A stretch of DNA of 64,000 nucleotides from Methylocaldum sp002005105 (GCF_051027545.1 NZ_CP194902.1:2914001-2978000); one strand, 5' to 3'; counted from the stretch's first letter, positions 8,151 through 16,783 are shown. Numbers and translations are program-made. The notes: generated by a model not told the origin, from the sequence alone.

Positions 8151-8459
8151 TCAAAATCCGGACGCAAAGCCCAGCAACTCGACGGTGATGTCTTCCGTCC
8201 CCAGAACCTTGGCTTGGCACGCCAGGCGGGATTTGGAGCCCACGCCCACGATCGTGTCCAGTTTCGCGTGCTCCGGAGCAGCGGTCCTGGATACCCCCTT
8301 TTTGCCGGCTTGCACGAAGATGTGGCAGCTGCCGCACTCGGCGTTGCCGCCGCACTTGTGCATGATTTCTTCGCCGGCCGCCAGTATCGCCTCCAAAAGG
8401 CTCATCCCTTCCTGGACCTCGACGGTTTTTCCGGATGGCATTATGGTCAGAGTCGACAT
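8151..8459 (-). CDS. [2Fe-2S] ferredoxin, nif-linked
   Basis: This 102-residue plant/adrenodoxin-type ferredoxin has the cluster ligands in 'KCGGNAECGSCHIF' (Cys-x5-Cys-x2-Cys, residues 36-46) and the fourth cysteine in 'RLACQAKV' near residue 81. The N-terminal beta-grasp strand 'LTIMPSGKTVEVQEGMSLL' is clear. It is a second, distinct ferredoxin beside the ISC-type fdx at 10962-11309. Its placement in the nif operon suggests electron supply to nitrogenase or to Fe-S assembly, which is inference. Confidence 0.88.
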   Translation of the reverse strand: MSTLTIMPSGKTVEVQEGMSLLEAILAAGEEIMHKCGGNAECGSCHIFVQAGKKGVSRTAAPEHAKLDTIVGVGSKSRLACQAKVLGTEDITVELLGFASGF

Positions 8460-8540
8460 GTGATTACCTCGTCTTGTTTTTTGTGGATTGAAAATTCAAT
8501 ACGTCACGGAGATTGAGTGGGTCGGATCTTCCATGACGGA

Positions 8541-9005
8541 TTACAATCCCGCGGCGAGGGAGCCGATCACCGAGCCGCCGACCGTGTCGGCGGAGTCCAG
8601 TTCCCTCAATTTACCGAGTATTTCCTCGCAGCCGCGAGCATCGCCCTGGCGCAAGCGGATGAAGGCCAGCGCCTTGAGCGAAAAAAGGTAGAAATGCTGG
8701 GGACTGTTGTGCAGGGTCCAGTCCGCAGTTTCCGGGGTCAGGCTCGCATAGCTTTCCGGAAAGCCGCCTTGACGCGCGGCGGTTTTCAAGGCCGAGCGCG
8801 CCGCTTCCTCGGCGTCCGCCAGCCGGCCCTTGTAGAAATAGAATTTGTAGAGCGAGAAATACACCGGCAGAGCTTCGGGCGCCTCTTGCCGCGCCTGCTG
8901 CAACAGCGCTTCGGCTCGCGCCGTGTCGGCATAGGCGCTCATGGCTTCCTCGAGCAGGCCGCCGACCTTGGGCGGCACGTCGCCGGCATAAAAGACTTCA
9001 CGCAT
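8541..9005 (-). CDS. TPR-like helical protein of nif clusters
   Basis: The 154-residue protein begins MREVFYAGDVPPKVGGLLEE. It has helical pairs such as 'LPVYFSLYKFYFYKGRLADA' and 'FYLFSLKALAFIRLRQGDA', spaced like tetratricopeptide repeats. I know similar unnamed proteins beside nifW and FeSI in diazotrophic proteobacteria, but no function is established. The start at 9005 leaves about 30 bp to the FeSI gene upstream. The TPR-like character suggests a protein-protein contact role. Confidence 0.7.
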   Translation of the reverse strand: MREVFYAGDVPPKVGGLLEEAMSAYADTARAEALLQQARQEAPEALPVYFSLYKFYFYKGRLADAEEAARSALKTAARQGGFPESYASLTPETADWTLHNSPQHFYLFSLKALAFIRLRQGDARGCEEILGKLRELDSADTVGGSVIGSLAAGL

Positions 9006-9035
9006 GGCTGTTCCGCGCTCCACGATCGGGATTCC

Positions 9036-9362
9036 TCAAGACCAAACCGCCGCGGGTGCTAACAGGCGTTCCACGGGTTCGCCTTTTTGCAGGTGCTCGC
9101 TGACGATCTCGCCCACGTCTTCCGGCTTGACCTTGGTGTACATCACGGCATCGGGGTAAACGATGACGGTGGGCCCCAAGTCGCACGCGCCGAGACAGCC
9201 GGTGCTGGTCAGCTGGAATTTTCCGTGGAGCTGGCCGGCCTCGAATTGCTGGGCGAAGGTCTGGAGCACCGCCGCGCAGCCCAATTGCGCGCAAGATCCG
9301 CGCGGATGTCCGGGAGGTCTCGATTGGGCGCAGACGAACACGTGTTTTTCGGGTTTAGCCAT
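9036..9362 (-). CDS. Thioredoxin-like [2Fe-2S] ferredoxin, Shethna protein I (FeSI) homologue
   Basis: The 108-residue protein starts MAKPEKHVFVCAQSRPPGHP and contains 'GSCAQLG' and 'TGCLGACDLGPTVIVYPDA'. This is close to the Azotobacter FeSI thioredoxin-like ferredoxin, and the four cysteine ligands are visible (near residues 11, 24, 56 and 60). FeSI-type proteins are small homodimeric [2Fe-2S] proteins found in nif clusters. The gene follows nifW by 37 bp in the same operon. Confidence 0.92.
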   Translation of the reverse strand: MAKPEKHVFVCAQSRPPGHPRGSCAQLGCAAVLQTFAQQFEAGQLHGKFQLTSTGCLGACDLGPTVIVYPDAVMYTKVKPEDVGEIVSEHLQKGEPVERLLAPAAVWS

Positions 9363-9399
9363 TCTTTATTCCTCGTAGCAAGATCAAACGGATTCGTTT

Positions 9400-9762
9400 T
9401 TAGATGGTGCCGGGCTTGCCGTCGCTAGCCTCTCGTTTCCGGGTCGAAAGGCTGGCCTTCATGCTCTCCAGCGAAATGCTCTTGCCGTCCTGATCCTGAA
9501 AGACCTTGAACACTTTTTCCTGGGCCGCGTTCGAGGTCACGAAATCATCATGTGCGCGGGTCAGATATTCCTTGCAGATGTTCCAGGCCGAAGCTTCGTC
9601 CAGGTCGTCCGGGATCGGCGATCTGGCAAGGTATTGGTTGAAGCGCTTCAGGATGTGCAGGCGGTTGACGTTCACGACGTCGGCTTGATACGGAATGCCG
9701 AAAAAATCGAAGAACTCCTCGGCCGCGGAGAAACCTTCTATGCGTTGCAGTACCGGATTCAT
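9400..9762 (-). CDS. nifW: Nitrogenase-stabilising/protective protein NifW
   Basis: The 120-residue protein has the NifW signature 'FSAAEEFFDFFGIPYQADVV' near the N-terminus and 'VNRLHILKRFNQYL' after it. NifW associates with the MoFe protein and is thought to protect it from oxygen or assist maturation. It lies 12 bp after nifV. The nitrogenase structural genes are not in this window, so they must lie elsewhere. Confidence 0.93.
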   Translation of the reverse strand: MNPVLQRIEGFSAAEEFFDFFGIPYQADVVNVNRLHILKRFNQYLARSPIPDDLDEASAWNICKEYLTRAHDDFVTSNAAQEKVFKVFQDQDGKSISLESMKASLSTRKREASDGKPGTI

Positions 9763-9774
9763 GGAGATGCCTTT

Positions 9775-10959
9775 CTAAGGTTGATTTCGGATCGTAAGCG
9801 CATCGGGCAGGCCGGGCAGGGCGGGGATGGGTTCCGACGCCGCCGTTTCCCGATAAAAACTCATGAGCTCGGCCGTGCTCGGCGCGCGCTTGGTTTGATT
9901 CGCATGCAGGCGGATTCTGCGCAGAAGCTGAGCGGCGGCGATTTCGGTCAGCTCTATCCCGAGGTCGCGAAAGCGCTGGATGACGCCGTGCGTTCCCGAA
10001 TGCTTGCCAAGCACCAGGCGGTGTTCGCGCCCGAGATCCTTGGGATTTACGCCCTGATAATTGAGTACGTTCTTGAGGATGCCATCGACGTGTATGCCCG
10101 CCTCGTGGGTAAACACGGCCTCGCCGACGATGCTCTTGTTGGGCGCTACCGGACGTCCCGACGCTTTGGCGACGAGCTCGGAAATCGCTCCGAATCGGCT
10201 GACATCGATGCCGGTGGGCAACTGATACAACTGGTGCAGGGCCATGACCGTCTCTTCGAGGGCGGCATTGCCGGCGCGTTCGCCGAGGCCGTTGACCGTG
10301 GTGTTGACATGGCTGGCGCCCGCCTGGATCGCAACCAGGGTATTGGCGGTGGCGAGGCCGAAATCGTTGTGGGCATGCATCTCGACTTCGAGATCCACGG
10401 CGTCGACCAGCCGCCGGATACGTTCGAAGGTGGCAATCGGGTCGAGTATCCCCAGGGTGTCGGCAAAGCGGATGCGCCTCGCACCCGCCCGCTGGGCGGT
10501 TTCCGCGACCCGCAGCAGAAATTCGGGGTCGGCGCGCGAGGCGTCCTCGGCGCCCACGCAAACATCCATGCCGGTAGCCAGCGCGCGTGGCACGACACGG
10601 CTTATCGTCGCGATAGCCCAGTCGCGATCGCGGCCGACCTTATGGCGCAACTGGATATCCGATACCGGAATCGACAAATTGACCAGATGCGCCCCGCAGC
10701 CGGTAGCCGCTTCCAGATCGGCCTCGCACATCCGGCCCCAGACCATCAGCCGCGAGGGCAGGTCGAGCGCCGCAATGGCGGCGATGATCTCGCGTTCTTC
10801 CGGTCCCATCGTCGGGATGCCGACTTCCATTTCGGGAACACCGGCGGCGGCCAGGGCGCTAGCGATGGCGAGCTTCTCCTCCCAGTTGAAGGCGACCCCG
10901 GCGGTCTGTTCGCCGTCGCGCAGAGTGGTATCGTTGATGACGACCTTCCTGGATTCCAT
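9775..10959 (-). CDS. nifV: Homocitrate synthase NifV
   Basis: The 394-residue enzyme condenses acetyl-CoA and 2-oxoglutarate to homocitrate, the organic ligand of FeMo-cofactor. The TIM-barrel begins 'INDTTLRDGEQTAGVAF' (divalent metal Asp and the RDGEQ catalytic block). 'MHAHNDFGLATANTL' supplies the metal-binding histidines, and 'NTTVNGLGERAGNAALEE' and 'GKHSG' are family blocks. The start at 10959 has GAAGG upstream and lies 2 bp from the end of fdx. Its length is typical of NifV, and it lacks the long regulatory domain of leucine-pathway isopropylmalate synthases. The operon position with nifW supports nif function. Confidence 0.95.
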   Translation of the reverse strand: MESRKVVINDTTLRDGEQTAGVAFNWEEKLAIASALAAAGVPEMEVGIPTMGPEEREIIAAIAALDLPSRLMVWGRMCEADLEAATGCGAHLVNLSIPVSDIQLRHKVGRDRDWAIATISRVVPRALATGMDVCVGAEDASRADPEFLLRVAETAQRAGARRIRFADTLGILDPIATFERIRRLVDAVDLEVEMHAHNDFGLATANTLVAIQAGASHVNTTVNGLGERAGNAALEETVMALHQLYQLPTGIDVSRFGAISELVAKASGRPVAPNKSIVGEAVFTHEAGIHVDGILKNVLNYQGVNPKDLGREHRLVLGKHSGTHGVIQRFRDLGIELTEIAAAQLLRRIRLHANQTKRAPSTAELMSFYRETAASEPIPALPGLPDALTIRNQP

Positions 10960-10961
10960 CG

Positions 10962-11309
10962 TCAGGCCTTCTTTTCCTTCGCCAGATTGCGGCTGTAGCG
11001 CGGAATCTCGATGGTCAGATCGGCGCCGTTGACGAAAGCCTGGCAAGCCAGCCGGGAATGAGGTTCAAGACCCCAGGCGCGGTCCAGCATGTCTTCCTCG
11101 TTCTCGTCGGCGCTATCCAGCGTCGAGTAGCCTTCCCGCACGATGACGTGGCAGGTCGAGCAGGCGCAGGCGTGTTCGCAGGCGTGCTCGATTTCGATGC
11201 CGGCGTCGAGCAGCGCTTCGCAGATGGTCTGTCCTCTGCGGGCAGGTACGACCGCACCTTCCGGGCAGAGTTCGGAATGAGGGAGGATGGTGATGTTCGG
11301 CATGGTCAT
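10962..11309 (-). CDS. fdx: ISC-system [2Fe-2S] ferredoxin
   Basis: This 115-residue adrenodoxin-type ferredoxin contains 'HACEHACACSTCHVIV' (cluster cysteines, residues 43-54) and the fourth ligand in 'SRLACQAF'. The 'EDMLDRAWGLEPHSRLAC' segment is diagnostic of ISC Fdx. Fdx supplies electrons to the IscS-IscU sulfur transfer. AGAGG precedes the ATG at 11309. A 273-bp gap with a hairpin separates it from hscA, so it and the following nif genes might be partly uncoupled from the upstream isc genes. Confidence 0.94.
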   Translation of the reverse strand: MTMPNITILPHSELCPEGAVVPARRGQTICEALLDAGIEIEHACEHACACSTCHVIVREGYSTLDSADENEEDMLDRAWGLEPHSRLACQAFVNGADLTIEIPRYSRNLAKEKKA

Positions 11310-11460
11310 GTACTACCTCTGACGTGGCAGTTGTCGGTGCGTGTGCTCATCTCTTCTTCCTTTATGTAGAGTAAATTAGGCGCGCACAGACGCGGCGTTT
11401 CCATTTCGCACCGACCTCCCCGCGCGCCCTAACCCTCCATGCCGGCGTCGCACCTCGAAC

Positions 11461-11534
11461 GGTGGGTTACGACGCGCGTGAGGCTTCTTGGACATCGATC
11501 GGCTCCGAGGTGATGCGCGTCTAACCCACCCTAC
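11461..11534. repeat. Inverted repeat, GGTGGGTTA family
   Basis: GGTGGGTTACGACGCGC at the left pairs with GCGCGTCTAACCCACC at the right. It lies in the 273-bp hscA-fdx gap, which otherwise holds no gene. It is a relative of 7967-8051 and 32651-32722. Confidence 0.75.
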
Positions 11535-11581
11535 GAAAACGCGGGTTTTTAGGAAAAATGAGAATTGCCGCGTGTTCATAG

Positions 11582-13444
11582 TCATGCGTCCAATTCTTCG
11601 AGTTTCTGTCCGGCCAATGCCTTCTTGATGCTGTGGTCCATGCGCCGTCCGGCGAACTCGGTGCTCGCCTCGTTGAGTGCATCGGCGGCTTTCTTGATTG
11701 CCTCCCAATCGGTGCCGTCGACGGCTTGTTTTAGGACCTGCATCCCCTCGGTAATGATCGCGAGCTCGTCCGCGGACAGAAGTTCGGAATCTTCGGCCAA
11801 GGCCGCTTCGGTCGCCTCGAGCAGGCGGAGCGCCTCGACTTTCTGTTCGCGCAGGCGCCGCGCCTCGATGTCGTCCTGAGCGTGTTTGTAAGAGTCCTCG
11901 ATCATACGGGTGATATCGGCATCGTTCAGACCATAGGACGGCTTGACCTCGATCTTGGCCTCGACCCCGCTGGTCTGCTCGGCGGCCGATACGCTCAAGA
12001 GACCGTCGGCGTCCACCTGGAATGTCACCCGGACCCGGGCCGCGCCCGCCACCATCGGAGGGATGCCGCGCAGCTCGAAGCGCGCCAGCGAGCGGCATTC
12101 GCTGACCAGTTCGCGTTCGCCCTGTACCACATGGATGCTCATGGCGGTCTGCCCGTCCTTCCAGGTGGTGAATTCCTGGGCGCGCGCCAGCGGCAGGGTG
12201 GAGTTCCTGGGAATGATCTTTTCGGTCAGTCCGCCCATGGTCTCGATGCCCAGCGAGAGCGGAATCACGTCGAGCAACAGCCAGTCGTCGTCGCCGCGGT
12301 TCCCCGCCAGGGCGTTGGCCTGCAGGGCGGCGCCGATGGCTACCACCTTGTCCGGGTCCAGATCTACGAGCGGCTGCTGCTGAAAGAAATCCGCCACGGC
12401 CTTGCGGATGCAGGGCATGCGGGTGGCTCCGCCCACCAGGACGACGCCCTTGATGTCGCCGATCGACAGGCCGGCATCGCGGAGCGCCTTGCGGACCGGC
12501 GCCATGCTTCGCTTTACCAGATCTTCGGTCAGCGCATCGAAGGTTTCCCGCGACAGGCTGCACTTCACCACGGAGCCGTTGGACAGCGGCGTGGAAATTT
12601 GCGCTGTGGATTGTTCGGAGAGGCGTTCCTTGGCCGCACGTGCCGCGGTCAGCAGCCTGCGCGCGTCGCCGGCAGTCGGGGCCGGGGTGGCGGTTTCCCT
12701 GAGCAGCCAGTCATAAACGGCCCGGTCGAAATCGTCCCCGCCCAGCGCCGGATCGCCGTTGGTCGCCAGCACTTCGAAGACGCCCCGGGTGAGTTTGAGT
12801 ATTGAAATATCGAAGGTGCCGCCGCCGAGATCATAAACCGCGTAGACGCCTTCGGCGGCCTGATCGAGTCCATACGCCACGGCGGCCGCGGTGGGCTCGT
12901 TCAACAGGCGGAACACTTCGAGGCCGGCGAGTTTCGCGGCATCCTTGGTCGCTTGGCGCTGGGCATCGTCGAAATAGGCGGGGACCGTGATCACCGCGCC
13001 GGCGATTTCGTCGCCCAGGGCCTGGATTGCCCGCTCGCGCAGGGCTTTGAGAATTTCCGCCGAAACCTGGACCGGACTCACCGTTCCTGCCTGAGTTTCG
13101 AACTGCACCATGCCGGGCGTATCGGCAAATCGATAAGGGGCGCCGTGCCGTTCCGGCAGATCGTCGCGGCCGCGGCCCATAAAGCGTTTCACCGATACGA
13201 AAGTGTTCTCGGGATCATCGTTCTGCCACGCCATGGCGTCATGGCCGACATCCACCGCGCGATCGGCACGGTAGTGCACCACCGAAGGCAGCAGGACGCG
13301 GCCCTGTCCGTCTTCGAGTACCTGCGGGCCCTGATCGTTGACCGTGGCGACCAGAGAATGGGTGGTGCCGAGGTCGATCCCCACCGCAATACGCCGCGGT
13401 TTAGGGGCTTTGATGCCGGGTTCGGAAATTTGCAGCAGCATCAT
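11582..13444 (-). CDS. hscA: Fe-S assembly chaperone HscA (Hsp70)
   Basis: The 620-residue Hsp70 has 'VGIDLGTTHSLVA' (phosphate 1), 'AVYDLGGGTFDISIL' (phosphate 2) and 'GVVLVGGATRMPCIRKAV' (adenosine). The substrate-binding half begins around residue 390 ('LDVIPLSLGIETMGGL'). HscA uses ATP to release the nascent cluster from IscU, working with HscB. Its ATG at 13444 overlaps the hscB stop (ATGA), so the two are translationally coupled. The length is that of the E. coli protein. Confidence 0.96.
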   Translation of the reverse strand: MMLLQISEPGIKAPKPRRIAVGIDLGTTHSLVATVNDQGPQVLEDGQGRVLLPSVVHYRADRAVDVGHDAMAWQNDDPENTFVSVKRFMGRGRDDLPERHGAPYRFADTPGMVQFETQAGTVSPVQVSAEILKALRERAIQALGDEIAGAVITVPAYFDDAQRQATKDAAKLAGLEVFRLLNEPTAAAVAYGLDQAAEGVYAVYDLGGGTFDISILKLTRGVFEVLATNGDPALGGDDFDRAVYDWLLRETATPAPTAGDARRLLTAARAAKERLSEQSTAQISTPLSNGSVVKCSLSRETFDALTEDLVKRSMAPVRKALRDAGLSIGDIKGVVLVGGATRMPCIRKAVADFFQQQPLVDLDPDKVVAIGAALQANALAGNRGDDDWLLLDVIPLSLGIETMGGLTEKIIPRNSTLPLARAQEFTTWKDGQTAMSIHVVQGERELVSECRSLARFELRGIPPMVAGAARVRVTFQVDADGLLSVSAAEQTSGVEAKIEVKPSYGLNDADITRMIEDSYKHAQDDIEARRLREQKVEALRLLEATEAALAEDSELLSADELAIITEGMQVLKQAVDGTDWEAIKKAADALNEASTEFAGRRMDHSIKKALAGQKLEELDA

Positions 13445-13974
13445 TCCTCCAATTCGGTTTGGGCTTGATCGATATCGCGACCGAGCTTCTCGAGAAAGGC
13501 GAGCTGGCGGACCACGTCCGCCGCCGCCGGATGACGCCGTTCCACATCGAGCAGAGTGGCGAGCGAGCCCAGCAAGCTGTTCATCTCCGTTCTCAGGCGC
13601 GCTGCCAGGCTATCGAGTGCCGTAAGGCTCTTGAGGGCCATCGCGGCATGCAGCTCCTCGCGCCACTCGATTTGTTCCAGCAGAAACTCCGCCGGCATTG
13701 CCGTATTGTCTTCTTCCCGCGTGTCGACGCCGTGAATCCGGAGCAGATAGCGCGCCCGGTCCAAGGGGCGTTTCAAGGTGCTGTAGGCCTCGTTGGCGAG
13801 CGTCGCCCATTGCAGGAACAGACGCTTTTCCGTGTCGCTCAGGTGCGCCGCCTTGTCGGGATGCACGCGGGCCTGCATCTCCCGATACTGACGATCGAGC
13901 TGGTCCAGATCGAGCTGGAACAGGGGCGGCAGTTGGAACAACTCGAAATAATTGCGGGTCGCCTCCGGGGTCAT
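13441..13974 (-). CDS. hscB: Fe-S assembly co-chaperone HscB (J protein)
   Basis: The 177-residue protein has an N-terminal J domain with the HPD motif in 'MQARVHPDKAAHLSD' (about residues 35-49) and 'WATLANEAYSTLKRPLDRARYLL'. A C-terminal three-helix IscU-binding domain follows. HscB delivers IscU to HscA and stimulates its ATPase. I chose the ATG at 13974, with AAGG at a 7-base spacing, over a GTG two codons upstream. It precedes hscA with a 4-base overlap. Confidence 0.95.
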   Translation of the reverse strand: MTPEATRNYFELFQLPPLFQLDLDQLDRQYREMQARVHPDKAAHLSDTEKRLFLQWATLANEAYSTLKRPLDRARYLLRIHGVDTREEDNTAMPAEFLLEQIEWREELHAAMALKSLTALDSLAARLRTEMNSLLGSLATLLDVERRHPAAADVVRQLAFLEKLGRDIDQAQTELEE

Positions 13975-13987
13975 GGTCACACCTTGA

Positions 13988-14311
13988 TCAAACGTTGAAA
14001 CTCTCGCCGCAACCGCACTCGGCCTTAACGTTGGGATTGTTGAACTTGAAACCTTCGTTCAGGCCTTCGCGCACGTAATCCAGCTCGGTTCCGTCGAGAT
14101 AGGCCAAGCTTTTCGGGTCGACCAGCAAAGTGACGCCGAAACTTTCAAAAGTGCAATCTTCCGGAGCGGATTCGTCGACGAACTCCAGGGCGTAAGCGAG
14201 GCCGGAACACCCGGAGGTTTTGACGGCCACCCTAAGCCCCAGACCCGTGCCGCGGGCGGCCAGGTGTTTCTGCACCTGGCGCGCCGCTTTTTCGGTCAAG
14301 GTTACTGCCAT
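13988..14311 (-). CDS. iscA: A-type Fe-S carrier IscA
   Basis: The 107-residue A-type carrier has the three conserved cysteines in 'SGCSGLAYALEF' (about residue 35) and 'AECGCGESF' (near the end). These bind iron or a [2Fe-2S]/[4Fe-4S] cluster for delivery to apoproteins. GGGAG lies upstream of the ATG at 14311. It sits between the ErpA-like gene and hscB in the expected isc order. Confidence 0.94.
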   Translation of the reverse strand: MAVTLTEKAARQVQKHLAARGTGLGLRVAVKTSGCSGLAYALEFVDESAPEDCTFESFGVTLLVDPKSLAYLDGTELDYVREGLNEGFKFNNPNVKAECGCGESFNV

Positions 14312-14340
14312 AATCTGAACTCCCGTTTGTCGCCGAAGAT

Positions 14341-14733
14341 TTACTGGGACGAGCAGCCGGAGCCGCCGACCGAGAACGAGCTGCCGCAGCTGCACGTCGA
14401 AGCGGCGTTGGGGTTCTTGATCACGAAGCGCGATCCTTCCAGCCCTTCCTGATAATCGATCTCGGCGCCGGCCAGATATTGCAGGCTGGCGGGGTCGACC
14501 ATGAGGATCACCCCGTCGGTTTCGACCGTGGTGTCGTCATCGGCGATGACTTCCTCGAAGGAAAAACCGTACTGAAAGCCGGAACAGCCGCCCCCGGAGA
14601 CATAGACCCTAAGCTTCAGGTCGGGATTGCCTTCTTCGGCGATCAGTTCGCTGACCTTGGCGGCCGCGTTGCTGCTGAAGATGACGGGAGAAGGGGGAGG
14701 GGTCAGGTCCTGAATGTCAACCATGGCACTCAT
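14341..14733 (-). CDS. erpA: A-type Fe-S carrier, ErpA-like, inserted in the isc operon
   Basis: The 130-residue protein carries 'VSGGGCSGFQYGFSFEE' and 'LEGSRFVIKNPNAASTCSCG', which is closer to ErpA than to IscA. The cysteine pair is CSC rather than the usual CGC, with the same spacing. It has a C-terminal tail with an extra cysteine ('GGSGCSSQ'). GAGGAG precedes the ATG at 14733. erpA is normally unlinked from isc, so its place between iscU and iscA is unusual. It may be a nif-dedicated A-type carrier. Confidence 0.88.
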   Translation of the reverse strand: MSAMVDIQDLTPPPSPVIFSSNAAAKVSELIAEEGNPDLKLRVYVSGGGCSGFQYGFSFEEVIADDDTTVETDGVILMVDPASLQYLAGAEIDYQEGLEGSRFVIKNPNAASTCSCGSSFSVGGSGCSSQ

Positions 14734-14748
14734 AATGCTCTCCTCGTT

Positions 14749-15168
14749 TTACGCAGCGGATTTGCAGACGTCGTAGCCGGCTTCGTCCGTGCCGCTTTTC
14801 GCCCGGTAATCGTTGACGGCGGCCTTGATCGCATCCTCGGCGAGAACCGAGCAGTGGATTTTTACCGGCGGCAGGGCCAGGGCCTCGGCGATCTCGGTAT
14901 TCTTGATGGCCAGCGCCTCCTCGACGGTCTTGCCCTTGACCCACTCGGTCACCAATGAGCTGGAGGCGATTGCCGAGCCGCAGCCGTAGGTTTTGAACTT
15001 CGCGTCTTCGATCACGCCTTCGTCGTTGACCTTGATTTGCAGTTTCATCACGTCGCCGCAAGCGGGCGCGCCGACCACGCCGGTGCCTACGCCTTCTTCC
15101 TCTTTGCCGAAGGAGCCGACGTTGCGGGGATTTTCGTAGTGATCGATAACTTTTTCGTTGTACGCCAT
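14749..15168 (-). CDS. iscU: Fe-S cluster scaffold IscU
   Basis: The 139-residue scaffold has the three cysteine ligands in 'GAPACGDVMKLQI', 'TYGCGSAIASSS' and 'KIHCSVLAEDAIKAA'. The HscA recognition sequence LPPVK is present ('ALALPPVKIHCS'). It is the short ISC form and lacks the central ferredoxin-like and NifU C-terminal domains of true NifU. The ATG at 15168 has GGAG upstream. It follows iscS by 37 bp. Confidence 0.96.
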   Translation of the reverse strand: MAYNEKVIDHYENPRNVGSFGKEEEGVGTGVVGAPACGDVMKLQIKVNDEGVIEDAKFKTYGCGSAIASSSLVTEWVKGKTVEEALAIKNTEIAEALALPPVKIHCSVLAEDAIKAAVNDYRAKSGTDEAGYDVCKSAA

Positions 15169-15205
15169 GGTGGTCTCCAATTGGTGAATGATTGACGATA
15201 TCCGC

Positions 15206-16423
15206 TTAATGCGCGGCGGCCCATTGAACCGAGTTGAGATCGATGCCTTCCTTGTACATCTCCCACAACGGAGACAGGTCGCGCAGTCGATCGACTTTTT
15301 CCTTGATCAGGGAGATCGCGAAATCCACTTCCTCCTCGGTGGTGTAGCGGCCAAGGGTGAACCGGATGGAACTGTGCGCCAGCTCGTCGCTGCGTCCGAG
15401 CGCCCGGAGAACGTAGGAGGGTTCGAGGCTGGCGGAGGTGCAGGCGGAACCGCTGGATACGGCGAGATCCTTGAGCGCCATCATCAGGGATTCGCCTTCC
15501 ACGTAGTTGAAGCTGATGTTGAGGTTATGCGGTATCCGCTGTTCGAGGTCGCCGTTGATATAAACCTCCTCGATATTCTTTACGGCAGCGAGCAGCTTGT
15601 CCCGAAGGCGGCCTATGCGCTTCGTTTCCTCCGCCATATCCTCGCGGGCCAGACGGAACGCTTCGCCCATGCCGACGATCTGGTGGGTGGCCAGGGTGCC
15701 GGAACGCAGACCCCGCTCGTGGCCGCCGCCGTGCATCATCGCCTTCAGGCGCACCCGCGGCTGGCGCCGCACGTAGAGCGCGCCGATCCCCTTGGGGCCG
15801 TAGGTCTTGTGAGCGGAAAACGACATCAGGTCGACCGGCAGCTTGGAGAGGTCGATTTCGACCTTGCCGGTGGATTGCGCCGCGTCGACGTGGAAGATCA
15901 CGCCCTTCTCGCGGCAGATGGCGCCGATGGCGGCGATGTCCTGAATCACGCCGATCTCGTTGTTGACGTGCATCACCGAGGCGACGATGGTGTCGGGACG
16001 TATCGCCGCTCGGAATGCGTCCAGATCGAGGAGGCCGTTGGGCATGGGGTCGAGGTAGGTTACCTCGAAACCCTGGGCTTCCAGTTCCCGCATGGTATCG
16101 AGCACCGCCTTGTGTTCGGTCTTGACGGTGATGAGATGGCGGCCCTTGGTCTGGTAAAAATAAGCCGCGCCTTTGATCGCCAGGTTGTCCGACTCGGTCG
16201 CGCCGGAGGTCCAAACGATTTCCTTGGGATCGGCGTTGACCAGCTTCGCTACCTCGGCCCGGGCGTCTTCCACCGCCTTTTCGGCGGTCCAGCCGAAGCT
16301 ATGGGAGCGGCTGGCCGGATTGCCGAACTCTTCGGTCAGAAAGGGAATCATTTTTTCCGCCACGCGCGGATCAACCGGGGTCGTCGCCGAATAGTCGAGA
16401 TAAATCGGTAGTTTCATGGACAT
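15206..16423 (-). CDS. iscS: Cysteine desulfurase IscS
   Basis: This 405-residue PLP enzyme removes sulfur from cysteine for cluster assembly. Visible elements are 'YLDYSATTPVDPRV' (N-terminus), 'TSGATESDNLAIKG', 'HVDAAQSTGKVEIDL', the PLP lysine in 'SFSAHKTYGPKGIGAL' and the mobile active-site cysteine in 'VSSGSACTSASLEPSYVL'. The length and the long Cys loop match IscS rather than NifS. I chose the ATG at 16423 with GGAG at 7 bases. It is the first gene of the operon, and no iscR precedes it. A sigma54 promoter and NifA sites lie upstream instead. Confidence 0.96.
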   Translation of the reverse strand: MSMKLPIYLDYSATTPVDPRVAEKMIPFLTEEFGNPASRSHSFGWTAEKAVEDARAEVAKLVNADPKEIVWTSGATESDNLAIKGAAYFYQTKGRHLITVKTEHKAVLDTMRELEAQGFEVTYLDPMPNGLLDLDAFRAAIRPDTIVASVMHVNNEIGVIQDIAAIGAICREKGVIFHVDAAQSTGKVEIDLSKLPVDLMSFSAHKTYGPKGIGALYVRRQPRVRLKAMMHGGGHERGLRSGTLATHQIVGMGEAFRLAREDMAEETKRIGRLRDKLLAAVKNIEEVYINGDLEQRIPHNLNISFNYVEGESLMMALKDLAVSSGSACTSASLEPSYVLRALGRSDELAHSSIRFTLGRYTTEEEVDFAISLIKEKVDRLRDLSPLWEMYKEGIDLNSVQWAAAH

Positions 16424-16503
16424 TGGTTTCTCCGGGTTCGCTTTCAACAAAAAGCCGGGCCGCTCGCCCCGAGCGGTCGGTTTTGCCGGGTTACCTAGGA
16501 CCA

Positions 16504-16519
16504 AGCAAGGCCCGTACCA
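16504..16519 (-). promoter_or_regulatory. Sigma54 promoter of the isc-nif operon
   Basis: On the minus strand the sequence is TGGTACGGGCCTTGCT, with the invariant GG and GC exactly 10 bases apart and the -12 element TTGCT. It lies about 81 bp before the iscS start. Confidence 0.8.
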
Positions 16520-16585
16520 ATGCAATGAATGTTCGTAAGGCTTTGAGTTATAAATTAAAATTTCGCCGAGCGTGGCGGAGGGATT

Positions 16586-16601
16586 TGTCGGGTTTTCAAC
16601 A
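16586..16601. promoter_or_regulatory. NifA upstream activator site 1
   Basis: TGTCGGGTTTTCAACA fits TGT-N10-ACA exactly. It is about 67 bp upstream of the iscS sigma54 promoter, which is close to the usual range for NifA. Confidence 0.75.
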
Positions 16602-16767
16602 AAGTCGGCCCGAATGGTTCGATGCAAGGGGCTTGCCCGACATTCGCAGGTTCTTCTTCGGTACCGAAACGCAGTATCGAGGCCAATGAAATCCAAGCCT
16701 TGTCTGGACTTTCGCTCGGCGGCTCTCCCGATTCCGAGGCATCGGTTCGAGCGGAGGCTCGCCTGTT

Positions 16768-16783
16768 TGTCACGTTCACTACA
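16768..16783. promoter_or_regulatory. NifA upstream activator site 2
   Basis: TGTCACGTTCACTACA fits TGT-N10-ACA exactly. It lies about 109 bp upstream of the sigma54 promoter at 16892, an ideal distance for activating the fused oxidoreductase gene. Confidence 0.8.

Noticed and set aside
11376..12563. Minus-strand ORF of 395 codons overlapping hscA in another frame
   Set aside because: It is an Arg/Gly-rich shadow; hscA has complete Hsp70 motifs.
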